Shown here: positions 17,318-26,068 of the stretch, in pieces
How the letters are laid out: each line of letters starts with the position of its first letter
Position numbering within the stretch: position 1 is the stretch's first letter
Source of the DNA: CF-46 sp042408445
Lineage (GTDB): Bacteria > Chloroflexota > Limnocylindria > Limnocylindrales > CSP1-4
Length of the DNA stretch: 64,000 nt
Assembly: GCA_042408445.1 (NCBI GenBank)
Contig: JBHORC010000037.1
Location: 1-64,000 of the forward strand
Direction of reading: 5' to 3'
Translations under genes and position numbers: made by a program
Notes under the pieces: model-generated
What the model was told of the DNA's origin: nothing
Database searches by the model: none
What the model saw: the letters and a program-made list of their open reading frames with translations, nothing else

Positions 17318-19554
17318 CCGGCCGAATCGCCGTCGCCGTCTCCGGCGCCGGCTCGAACCTGCGGGCCCTCCACGCCGCCGCCCGACGCGGCGAGCTCGGC
17401 GGCGAGATCGTGCTCGTGCTCGCGGATCGGCCGTGCCCGGCGCTCGACTGGGCGATGGAGGAGGGGATCGACGCAGCGCTGGTTCGCGGCGGCGACGACG
17501 GGACGGTAGCCGCGGCACTCGAGGGCGCACGAGCGGACGTCGTCGTCCTGGCCGGCTACATGCGGATCCTCGGTCTGCGCGTGCTCGAGGCGTTTCCAGG
17601 CCGGATCCTGAACACGCATCCGAGCCTCCTCCCCGCATTCCCTGGTGCGCACGCCGTTCTCGCCGCACTCAACCACGGCGTGAAGGTCACCGGCGCGACG
17701 GTCCACCTCGTGGACGAGACGCTCGACGGCGGCCCGATCGTCGTTCAGGAGGCGGTCCCGATCCTCGAGGGCGACGACGAGCCGACACTCCACGGCCGCA
17801 TCCGGGCCGTCGAGCATCGGCTGCTGCCCCATGCGGTCGCGCTCCTGCTGTCCGGGGCCGTTCGGGGGCCGCGGGACCATGGGCGCGTGGTCGCGATCGA
17901 CAGCGAGCGTGTCGAGGCGAGCCTGCCCGTCCCGCGCCGGGCGCTGCTTTCCGTTTCGGACAAGACCGGCCTCGTGGAGCTCGCGCGCGGCCTCGTGCGG
18001 GCAGGGTTCGAGCTCGTTTCGACGGGCGGCACGGCGCGAACGCTCCGGGACGCCGGCCTCGCGGTCACCGATGTCGCCGCGGTCACCGGCGCGCCCGAGA
18101 TGCTCGACGGCCGGGTGAAGACGCTCCATCCGCGGATCCACGCCGGGATCCTTGCCGACCGCCGCGTCGCCGATCATCGCCGCCAGCTGCTCGCGGCGGC
18201 GATCGCCCCGTTCGAGCTCGTCGTCGTCAACCTCTACCCGTTCGCCGCCGCGGCCGAGCGGCCGGGGATCAGCGTGGACGAGCTGATCGAGGAGATCGAC
18301 ATCGGCGGTCCGTCGATGGTCCGGGCGGCGGCGAAGAACCACGCGAACGTCGCGATCGTCACGTCGCCGGACCAGTACGACGCGATCCTCGAGGCGCTCG
18401 AAGACGACGGGACGATCCCGATCGGCCGCCGGCAGGAGCTCGCGGCTGCAGCGTTTCGCCACACCGCGGGCTACGACGCGCGCATCGCCGAGGTGCTGCC
18501 AACGCGGCTGGGGCTGGGAGGCGACGACAGAGCCGGATCCGATCCGTACCCGGAACGCCTCAACCTCGCCCTCGAGAAGGTCGAGACGCTCCGCTACGGC
18601 GAGAACCCGCACCAGACGGCTGCCCGGTATCGGCGGTCCATCGCGACGCTCGCGGACGGTCCCTTCGCGCTCGGCGACGCGCCGCTCCAGGGGAAGGCGC
18701 TCAGCTACAACAACGTCCTCGACGCGTCGGCGGCGGCGATGCTCGGCCGAGGGCTGCGCGGCGCGGCGTGCGTGATCGTCAAGCACACCAATCCGTGCGG
18801 CGCGGCCGAGCGCGGCTCGTTGCGCGAGGCGTGGGATGCCGCCCTCGCGGGTGATCCCGTGTCAGCGTTCGGCGGCGTCGTCGCGCTCACCCGACCGGTC
18901 GACGCCGCGACGGCCGAGGGGCTCGCGAGCATCTTCCTGGAGGTCGTCGTCGCGCCCGGCTTCGACGCCGATGCGCGAAGGATCCTCGCCCCGAAGACGA
19001 ACCTGCGGCTGATCGTCGACCCGCTCCTCGACGAGGAGGCGAGGACGGCAACGGATACGGCGACCGCTTCCGCGTCCGACGCGATCGGCGCGATCCGGAC
19101 GGCCGGTGGGGCGGTCCTTGTCTCGACGCCGGACACGGCGGCCGACGATCCGTCCACGTGGACGACGGCAACGCGACGAGAGCCGACCGCCGAGGAGCGG
19201 CGAGACCTCGACCTCGCCTGGCGGCTCGTCCGCGGCGTCACGTCGAACGCGATCGTGCTCGTCCGCGACGGACGGCTCGTCGGATTCGGATCCGGCCAGA
19301 CCTCGCGCGTCGATGCCGCACGGCAGGCGGTCGAGAAGGCCCGCGCCATCTCCGGTCAGGAGCTCCTCGTCGGCGCCGCGTGTGCCTCGGACGCCTTCTA
19401 TCCGTTTCCGGACGCGGTCGAGGTCTGCCTCGATGTCGGCGTCACGGCCTTCGTCCAGCCCGGCGGCTCGAAGGGCGATGCCGAGGTGATCGCCGCCGTC
19501 GACGGCGAGGACGCGGCGATGCTGCTGACCGGGATCCGCCATTTCCGGCACTGA
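17314..19554 (+). CDS. purNH: PurN-PurH fusion: GAR transformylase + AICAR transformylase/IMP cyclohydrolase
   Basis: One 746-residue open frame carries three activities. Residues 1-205 are a complete PurN: SGAGSN (10-15), NTHPSLLPAFPG with Asn100/His102, and HLVDETLDGG with Asp138, the catalytic triad of GAR transformylase. From about 208 the chain continues as a full-length PurH: LLSVSDKTG (211-219) opens the IMP cyclohydrolase domain and KHTNPCG (490-496) marks AICAR transformylase, ending in the conserved GIRHFRH. The two parts add up to the sum of the stand-alone enzymes (about 212 + 529). No stop or frame change occurs at the joint. GTG start overlaps purM by four bases. Both transformylase steps use 10-formyl-THF, so fusion could couple cofactor use; that benefit is inference. 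Confidence 0.93.
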   Translation: MTGRIAVAVSGAGSNLRALHAAARRGELGGEIVLVLADRPCPALDWAMEEGIDAALVRGGDDGTVAAALEGARADVVVLAGYMRILGLRVLEAFPGRILNTHPSLLPAFPGAHAVLAALNHGVKVTGATVHLVDETLDGGPIVVQEAVPILEGDDEPTLHGRIRAVEHRLLPHAVALLLSGAVRGPRDHGRVVAIDSERVEASLPVPRRALLSVSDKTGLVELARGLVRAGFELVSTGGTARTLRDAGLAVTDVAAVTGAPEMLDGRVKTLHPRIHAGILADRRVADHRRQLLAAAIAPFELVVVNLYPFAAAAERPGISVDELIEEIDIGGPSMVRAAAKNHANVAIVTSPDQYDAILEALEDDGTIPIGRRQELAAAAFRHTAGYDARIAEVLPTRLGLGGDDRAGSDPYPERLNLALEKVETLRYGENPHQTAARYRRSIATLADGPFALGDAPLQGKALSYNNVLDASAAAMLGRGLRGAACVIVKHTNPCGAAERGSLREAWDAALAGDPVSAFGGVVALTRPVDAATAEGLASIFLEVVVAPGFDADARRILAPKTNLRLIVDPLLDEEARTATDTATASASDAIGAIRTAGGAVLVSTPDTAADDPSTWTTATRREPTAEERRDLDLAWRLVRGVTSNAIVLVRDGRLVGFGSGQTSRVDAARQAVEKARAISGQELLVGAACASDAFYPFPDAVEVCLDVGVTAFVQPGGSKGDAEVIAAVDGEDAAMLLTGIRHFRH

Positions 19555-19556
19555 CC

Positions 19557-19570
19557 GCAGGCGCGCCTGC
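19557..19570 (+). terminator. Possible weak terminator after the purine operon
   Basis: A 14-nt palindrome, GCAGG-CGCG-CCTGC, begins two bases after the purNH stop. It can form a 5-bp hairpin but lacks a T tract, so termination is only a possibility. The following 190 nt to metG hold no gene I can support. Confidence 0.25.
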
Positions 19571-19758
19571 TTGACCGGCCCTGCGCGGGTCCGCGATCAT
19601 CGGCAGGTGGACCTGTTCGGGAGCCTGATGGCGATGCCCGGGCGGCCCCGCTCGCGAACGGCCTGAGCACCGGCCCTTCCGACGAGCGTCGGCCGCCGTC
19701 ATTCCGGCGCGCTCGCCGCGCCGGCCCGCTTTCCGCCTGACGAGACCCAGAGGCCACC

Positions 19759-21408
19759 ATGCCCGACGATCCCCGCCCGCGCTTCTACCTGACGACCGCG
19801 ATCGCCTACGCGAACAGCCAGCCGGGCGTGCACACGCTCTACGAGGTGATCGGTGCCGACGCGATCGCGCGCTGGCACCGGATGCTCGGCGACGACACGC
19901 GGTTCCTCACGGGCACGGACGAGCACTCGGTGAACATCGCCCAGCGCGCCGCCGAGGAGGGCAGGTCGCCGAGGGCATTCGTCGACGAGAAGGTCGAGCT
20001 GTTCAAGGCGGCCGAGAACCTGCTCGGCATCCGGCCGGACCGCTTCATCCGGACGACGGATCCCGATCACGTCCGGACGGCCCAGGAGCTGGTCCGCCGG
20101 GCGTACGCGAGGGGCGACATCTACCTCGGCACGTACGAGGGCTGGTACTGCCCGAGCGAGGGCTTCCGGAACGCGACCGATGTGCTCGAGACCGCCCGCG
20201 GCACGATCTGCCCGAACCATCCCGACGTCCCGCTCCAGTGGCTGACGGAGCGCAACTGGTTCTTCCGCCTCTCGGCGTACCAGGAGCGGCTCGAGCGGCA
20301 TTTCCTGGAGCACCCGGAGTTCGTCCAGCCGGACTACCGTCGGAACGAGATGCTCGGCTTCATCCGGCAGGGACTCGAGGACTTCTCGATCAGCCGGGCC
20401 GGGGCAGGCTGGGGGATCCCGTTCCCGATCGGGGAGAACGGCGAGACGGCCCAGCGCGAGGACGGCTCCTGGGACCCCGAGGCCGGCACGATCTACGTCT
20501 GGTTCGATGCCCTGATCAACTACGTGACGGGCGCGGGCTTCGACAACGACCCCGCCGCGTTCGCCCGCTACTGGCCGGCCGACCTCCACGTGATCGGCAA
20601 GGACATCCTCCGGTTCCACACGATCTTCTGGCCCGCGATGCTGTGGAGCGCCGGGCTCGAGGCGCCGCGGCGGGTGTGGGCCCACGGCTGGCTCCTCGCT
20701 GCCGGCGGCGAGCGGATGAGCAAGAGCCGTGGCAACTTCCTCGAGCCCGGTGACTTCGTGGCCGCGTTCGGCCAGGACGGTGCGCGCTACGTGGCGCTCC
20801 GGGAGGTGCCGTTCGACAAGGACGCCGAGGTGTCGTGGGACGGCTTCGTCCGGCGCTACAACGCGGACCTCGCGAACGATTTCGGGAATCTCGTGAACCG
20901 GACCGTCTCGATGGCGAACCGCTACCTCGCCGGGGAGCGGCCCGCGCCCCAGGCGTCCCGGGACGGATCGTCGCTGTCGGCAGCATGGGTTCCGGTCGCG
21001 GACGCGCTCGCGGGCGCGATCGACGGCTGCCTCCTGCACGAGGCGCTCGCGACGATCTGGACGTTCGTCGGCGAGGCGAACCGGTTCGTCGACGCCGAGA
21101 AGCCCTGGGAGCTGAACAAGGCCGCCAAGGCAGGGGAGGCGAGCGCCGCCGTTCGGCTGGCCGGCGTGCTCGGAGACCTCGTCGAGGCGTGCCGGCTCAT
21201 CGCCCTCGCCGCGGCACCCTTCCTTCCGGCGACTGCGCCGCGCGTCCTCGCGCAGCTCGGCTACGCCTACCCCTACGGCGACGACGGGAACGGCGGTCCG
21301 CCGCTGCTGGATGAGCTGCGCTGGGGGCGACGCGCCGGCGAGGCCGGCCGACTCGCGCCGCCCGAGCCGCTCTTCCCGCGCCTCGATACGGAGCAGCCGT
21401 CAGACTGA
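19759..21408 (+). CDS. metG: Methionyl-tRNA synthetase with altered HIGH motif
   Basis: Class I aminoacyl-tRNA synthetase charging tRNA-Met. The 549-residue protein begins FYLTTAIAYANSQPGVHTLYEVIGADAIARWHR; aligned to other MetRS (PHIGHAY) the HIGH tetrapeptide is replaced by GVHT. The KMSKS loop is ERMSKSRGN (about 319), GTDEHSVNIAQ is the usual substrate-binding stretch, and YVWFDALINYVTG and VIGKDILRFHTIFWPAML follow. The knuckle region has WYCPSEGF and ICPNH with few cysteines, so zinc binding is probably reduced or absent. Anticodon domain is present; there is no C-terminal EMAP/Trbp111 domain. Likely active despite the altered motif, as everything else is intact. Confidence 0.93.
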   Translation: MPDDPRPRFYLTTAIAYANSQPGVHTLYEVIGADAIARWHRMLGDDTRFLTGTDEHSVNIAQRAAEEGRSPRAFVDEKVELFKAAENLLGIRPDRFIRTTDPDHVRTAQELVRRAYARGDIYLGTYEGWYCPSEGFRNATDVLETARGTICPNHPDVPLQWLTERNWFFRLSAYQERLERHFLEHPEFVQPDYRRNEMLGFIRQGLEDFSISRAGAGWGIPFPIGENGETAQREDGSWDPEAGTIYVWFDALINYVTGAGFDNDPAAFARYWPADLHVIGKDILRFHTIFWPAMLWSAGLEAPRRVWAHGWLLAAGGERMSKSRGNFLEPGDFVAAFGQDGARYVALREVPFDKDAEVSWDGFVRRYNADLANDFGNLVNRTVSMANRYLAGERPAPQASRDGSSLSAAWVPVADALAGAIDGCLLHEALATIWTFVGEANRFVDAEKPWELNKAAKAGEASAAVRLAGVLGDLVEACRLIALAAAPFLPATAPRVLAQLGYAYPYGDDGNGGPPLLDELRWGRRAGEAGRLAPPEPLFPRLDTEQPSD

Positions 21409-21459
21409 CCGAGAACCGCAACCCGTTCGGAACGACCCATCGCCAAGGAGATCGACACG

Positions 21460-21822
21460 ATGACCCACGGCCAGATCAACCACATCGAGTTCCCGGCCGA
21501 CGATCCCGAGCGGGCGATGGCGTTCTACAAGGCCGTGGCAGGCTGGGAGTTCTCCGCGATGGAGGGCATGCCCGATTACTGGGTGTTCTCCAATGGCGAG
21601 GGCTACGGTGGCGCCATCGGCGTCCGGAACGGATCGACGGGCCGGATGATCCGCAACTACATCACCGTCGACTCGATCGACGACGCCCTGGCCGCGGCCG
21701 AACGGACGGGCGGGTCCGTGACGGAGGCAAAGGCGGAGATCCCGGGCATGGGCTGGTTCGCCGTCGTCACCGATCCGGAGGGATCCGAGGTCGGTCTCTA
21801 TCAGGGCAACGCGCCCGGTTGA
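21460..21822 (+). CDS. VOC (glyoxalase/bleomycin-resistance fold) protein
   Basis: A 120-residue single-domain vicinal-oxygen-chelate protein. It shows the paired beta-alpha-beta-beta-beta pattern: INHIEFPADDPERAMAFYKAVAGWEF in the first half and MIRNYITVDSIDDALAAAERTGG plus FAVVTDPEGSEVGLYQ in the second. Candidate metal ligands are His (INHIEF) and the Glu near the end. AAGGAG precedes the ATG. Members of this subgroup are mostly of unknown substrate, so I assign only the fold. It sits between metG and tatD, spaced 51 and 27 nt, possibly cotranscribed. Confidence 0.8.
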   Translation: MTHGQINHIEFPADDPERAMAFYKAVAGWEFSAMEGMPDYWVFSNGEGYGGAIGVRNGSTGRMIRNYITVDSIDDALAAAERTGGSVTEAKAEIPGMGWFAVVTDPEGSEVGLYQGNAPG

Positions 21823-21849
21823 GCGCCGGCCCAGCCGCGACTCCGCGCG

Positions 21850-22650
21850 ATGCGCCTCGTCGACAGCCACTGCCATCTCCAGACCGACCGCTTCGGCGAC
21901 GATCTCGACGAGGTGATCGATGCCGCGCGCGCGGCGGGCGTCGAGCGGATCCTCGTCCCGGGCTGGAACGGCTGGTCGTCGACGGCGGCGCTGGATCTCG
22001 TCGGGCGTCATCCGACGCTCGATGCCGCCGTCGGCATCCATCCGCACGATGCGGACAAGGCGACGGAAGACGACTGGGCAGCGATCGTCGCCGCCGCCGC
22101 CGACCGGCGGGTCGTCGCGATCGGCGAGACCGGCCTCGACTACGACCGCGTCTTCTCGCCGATCCTCGCCCAGCTCGCGAACCTGCGGCGAAACCTCGAG
22201 CTGGCGGCGGAGACCGGCAAGCCGGCGATCCTCCACTGCCGGTCGCGACCGGGCGAGCGCGACGCCCAGGATGCCCTGCTCGCCGAGGTCCGCGCATTCG
22301 GCAGCGAACCACCAGTCACCGTCATCCACTCGTTCAGCGGCCCCGTCGACTACGCGGAGGCGATGCTGGGTCTCGGCGCGGTCATCTCGATCTCCGGGCT
22401 CGCGTTCCGGCGCGGCGAGGAGGCCACGGCGGACGTCGTCCGCCTCGTCCCCGAGGATCGTCTCCTCGTCGAGACCGACTCGCCGTTCCTCTCGCCGCCG
22501 GGTGCGCCGCGCGGCCGGAATGCGCCCGAGTGGGTGCGGATCACGGCCGGCTGGGTCGCCGACCTGCGCGGGGCCGATCCGGCGACGCTCGGCGACGCGC
22601 TCGTCGCGAACTACGACCGCGTCTTCCGCGGCGGCGGGGACACCGCCTGA
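21850..22650 (+). CDS. tatD: TatD-family metal-dependent hydrolase
   Basis: TIM-barrel metallohydrolase, in other bacteria a 3'-5' DNA exonuclease or deoxyribonuclease involved in repair. 266 residues starting MRLVDSHCHLQTDRF (metal-binding HxH), then VGIHPHDADKA, IGETGLDYDR (Glu), ILHCRSRPGERDAQDAL (His), VIHSFSGPVDYA (His) and VETDSPFLSPPGAPRGRNAPEWV (Asp), i.e. every family metal ligand. Follows metG and the VOC gene on the same strand; metG-tatD adjacency is common in bacteria. No clear ribosome binding site is visible before the ATG at 21850. Confidence 0.93.
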   Translation: MRLVDSHCHLQTDRFGDDLDEVIDAARAAGVERILVPGWNGWSSTAALDLVGRHPTLDAAVGIHPHDADKATEDDWAAIVAAAADRRVVAIGETGLDYDRVFSPILAQLANLRRNLELAAETGKPAILHCRSRPGERDAQDALLAEVRAFGSEPPVTVIHSFSGPVDYAEAMLGLGAVISISGLAFRRGEEATADVVRLVPEDRLLVETDSPFLSPPGAPRGRNAPEWVRITAGWVADLRGADPATLGDALVANYDRVFRGGGDTA

Positions 22651-22707
22651 GCGCGGCCACGTGGCGGAGCTCGCAGGTCCGTCAGGGGCGCGAGAGCCGG
22701 TTCGGGG

Positions 22708-22737
22708 TTGACACTCCCGGAAGCCCTTCGCTACAGT
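22708..22737 (+). promoter_or_regulatory. groE promoter (vegetative sigma type)
   Basis: TTGACA (22708-22713) and TACAGT (22732-22737) are separated by 18 nt, the best consensus promoter in the window. The start site would fall in the CIRCE element immediately downstream. The 5' untranslated region before groES is then about 275 nt and holds no gene I can support. Confidence 0.8.
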
Positions 22738-22738
22738 A

Positions 22739-22765
22739 TTAGCACTCTCACATCGAGAGTGCTAG
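22739..22765 (+). promoter_or_regulatory. CIRCE operator for HrcA
   Basis: TTAGCACTC (22739-22747), nine bases, GAGTGCTAG (22757-22765): one mismatch from the CIRCE consensus. It starts two bases after the -10, so HrcA binding would block initiation; heat-shock control of groESL by HrcA is established for this element. hrcA itself is not in the window. Confidence 0.95.
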
Positions 22766-23021
22766 CGAAGCCGCCGACGTCCCAGGAGGGGGCGCTCGCC
22801 GAACCGCTCGGACGGCACGATCCGCCCGGTGGATGCGCTCGGTGACGACCCGCGGACCAGGCAACCGGCCCCTCGCGGCACTCCACCATCGCCCGGGGCG
22901 CCACTCGTCTCGCCCGTCTCTCTGCGCCGCTGCGTCGACGAGCCGGGCAAGGAGCCGATGACCGCTCCGACATCACAGAGATCTGACGGCGAACGAGTCG
23001 CCGTCCAAGGAGGAACGCACG

Positions 23022-23336
23022 TTGGCCACCGCCACCGCTTCCACCACGAAGCTTCGCCCCCTCGGCGATCGCGTCGTGATCCAGCCGACGCCGCGCGAGG
23101 AGATGACCAAGAGCGGCATCGTCCTCCCGGACACCGCCAAGGAGAAGCCGCAGGAAGGCAGCGTCCTCGCTGTCGGCCCCGGTCGGATCCTCGACGACGG
23201 CAAGCGCGAGTCCGTCGACGTGAAGGTCGGCGACAAGGTCCTCTACGCGAAGTACGCCGGCACCGAGTTCAAGGTCGAGGGCGATGAGCTCCTCATCGTG
23301 AGCCAGAAGGACATCCTCGCGATCGTCGAGGACTAG
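23022..23336 (+). CDS. groES: Co-chaperonin GroES
   Basis: Heptameric lid of the GroEL folding chamber. 104 residues: LRPLGDRVVIQPTPREEMTKSGIVLPDTAKEKPQEGSVLAVGPGR is the conserved first half with the mobile loop, and VKVGDKVLYAKYAGTEFKVEGDELLIVSQKDILAIVED the second. The TTG at 23022 is chosen because AAGGAGG lies 8 nt upstream and no ATG or GTG precedes the conserved core. Followed by groEL after 50 nt, both under the CIRCE-controlled promoter. Confidence 0.97.
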   Translation: MATATASTTKLRPLGDRVVIQPTPREEMTKSGIVLPDTAKEKPQEGSVLAVGPGRILDDGKRESVDVKVGDKVLYAKYAGTEFKVEGDELLIVSQKDILAIVED

Positions 23337-23386
23337 TCCTCGTCTCGATCCCGACCACCAACGAGTCTCCAGGAGGGACACGAACC

Positions 23387-25015
<1,629 letters not shown>

Positions 25016-25034
25016 TCCCACCCGAGCGAACGAC

Positions 25035-25066
25035 GAACGCCCCTCCCGGCAACGGGAGGGGCGTTC
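25035..25066 (+). terminator. groESL terminator
   Basis: GAACGCCCCTCCCG (25035-25048), loop GCAA, CGGGAGGGGCGTTC (25053-25066): a perfect 14-bp stem closed by a stable tetraloop, 19 nt after the groEL stop. Only scattered T follow (TGCTGT), normal for terminators in GC-rich genomes. Confidence 0.85.
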
Positions 25067-25163
25067 TGCTGTCCGGCGCGGATCGGCCGTATCGAGACCG
25101 GACGGGCATGTCACGATGGTGAGGCGCGGAGGCGGCACGCCCCCGAACCAGAGGGGTGACCGG

Positions 25164-25946
25164 ATGCGGCGCTTGGTCCCGATCTTGCTCGCGGCCGTCT
25201 TCGTGCTCGTCGGTGGTCACGTCAGCGCGACCCGCGCGCTCGCGGCCGTCTGCGACGGCTCGACGACGGCGCTCGGCGATGGCGGGTTCGAGACCCCGGG
25301 CGCCCCGTTGGGGTACCTCGCGCTGTTCGCGCCCGACGAGATGCCACCGTGGCAGACGACGGACAGCGGCTTCGAGGTCTGGGGCGATGGCTTCCAGAGC
25401 GTGCCCGCCGGTGAGGGAGCCTCCTTCGCCGAGCTGAATGCGAACATCGCGGGCACGCTCTACCAGGACGTCCTGACGACGGCCGGCCAGACGATGCACT
25501 GGAGCCTGCTGCATCGGGCCCGCGTCGGGACCGACGTCATGCAGGTCCTGATCGGCGACGCGAACGCGGCCGACCCGAACGGCGCCGCCGGTTGGGACTT
25601 CACGTCTCCGGACATCAGCGACGACACGACGGCGTGGGGGCACCACTCGGGCGACTATGTCGTCCCGGCCGGCCAGACCTGCACCCGATTCGCGTTCCGC
25701 GCCGTGTCGAGCGGAGCGGGCGATCCCTCGTTCGGCAACTTCCTCGATGCCGTCGGGTTCGCCATCCCGGTCCCGGCGACCCCCACGCCCGGGATCGAGG
25801 TCACGCAGCCGCCGACGGACGTCCTCGTGGCCCGGGATGAATCGCAGGGCGAAGGCGGGGCGATGGCCATCGCATTGCTGGCGCTTGCGGGGGTGGCCGG
25901 CGCGGGTGCCTGGATCGGGAGGGCGCGGGGCGCTCGCCGCCGCTGA
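25164..25946 (+). CDS. Secreted lectin-like protein with C-terminal membrane anchor
   Basis: 260 residues. N terminus MRRLVPILLAAVFVLVGGHVSA...ALAAVC is a clear signal peptide. The mature part (GGFETP, PPWQTTDSGFEVWGDGF, FAELNANIAGTLYQD, MHWSLLHRARVGTDVMQVLIGD) resembles the beta-sandwich found in choice-of-anchor/DUF642-type secreted proteins of Gram-positive bacteria; I do not know its ligand. A Pro/Thr-rich spacer (VPATPTPGIEVTQPPTD) leads to a hydrophobic segment and an RARGARRR tail, as in sortase-type anchors, but no LPxTG is visible. AGAGGGG precedes the ATG. Stand-alone gene after the groEL terminator. Confidence 0.75.
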   Translation: MRRLVPILLAAVFVLVGGHVSATRALAAVCDGSTTALGDGGFETPGAPLGYLALFAPDEMPPWQTTDSGFEVWGDGFQSVPAGEGASFAELNANIAGTLYQDVLTTAGQTMHWSLLHRARVGTDVMQVLIGDANAADPNGAAGWDFTSPDISDDTTAWGHHSGDYVVPAGQTCTRFAFRAVSSGAGDPSFGNFLDAVGFAIPVPATPTPGIEVTQPPTDVLVARDESQGEGGAMAIALLALAGVAGAGAWIGRARGARRR

Positions 25947-26010
25947 TCGGTCACGCTCCGCTGCCCGCCTGAGGCGGCGCGTCGAGCGAGCATCCGGGCC
26001 CGGCAGATAG

Positions 26011-26029
26011 TTGTCGCCCAACAAGTTGT
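26011..26029 (+). promoter_or_regulatory. Candidate operator: overlapping TTGT/ACAA palindromes
   Basis: TTGT-N6-ACAA (26011-26024) and, sharing its right half, ACAA-G-TTGT (26021-26029) make two overlapping palindromes in an otherwise GC-rich gap. They end 39 nt before the GTG of the next gene, where an operator would be expected. The regulator is unknown; the MarR gene at the end of this operon is one candidate. Confidence 0.4.
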
Positions 26030-26068
26030 CACGCCGGTGTGATACCGCCACCGGAGGCGGTCGCCACG

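Noticed and set aside
22829..23021. Possible small gene in the groE leader
   Set aside because: The open frame is Arg/Pro-rich without a ribosome binding site and runs into groES in another frame.
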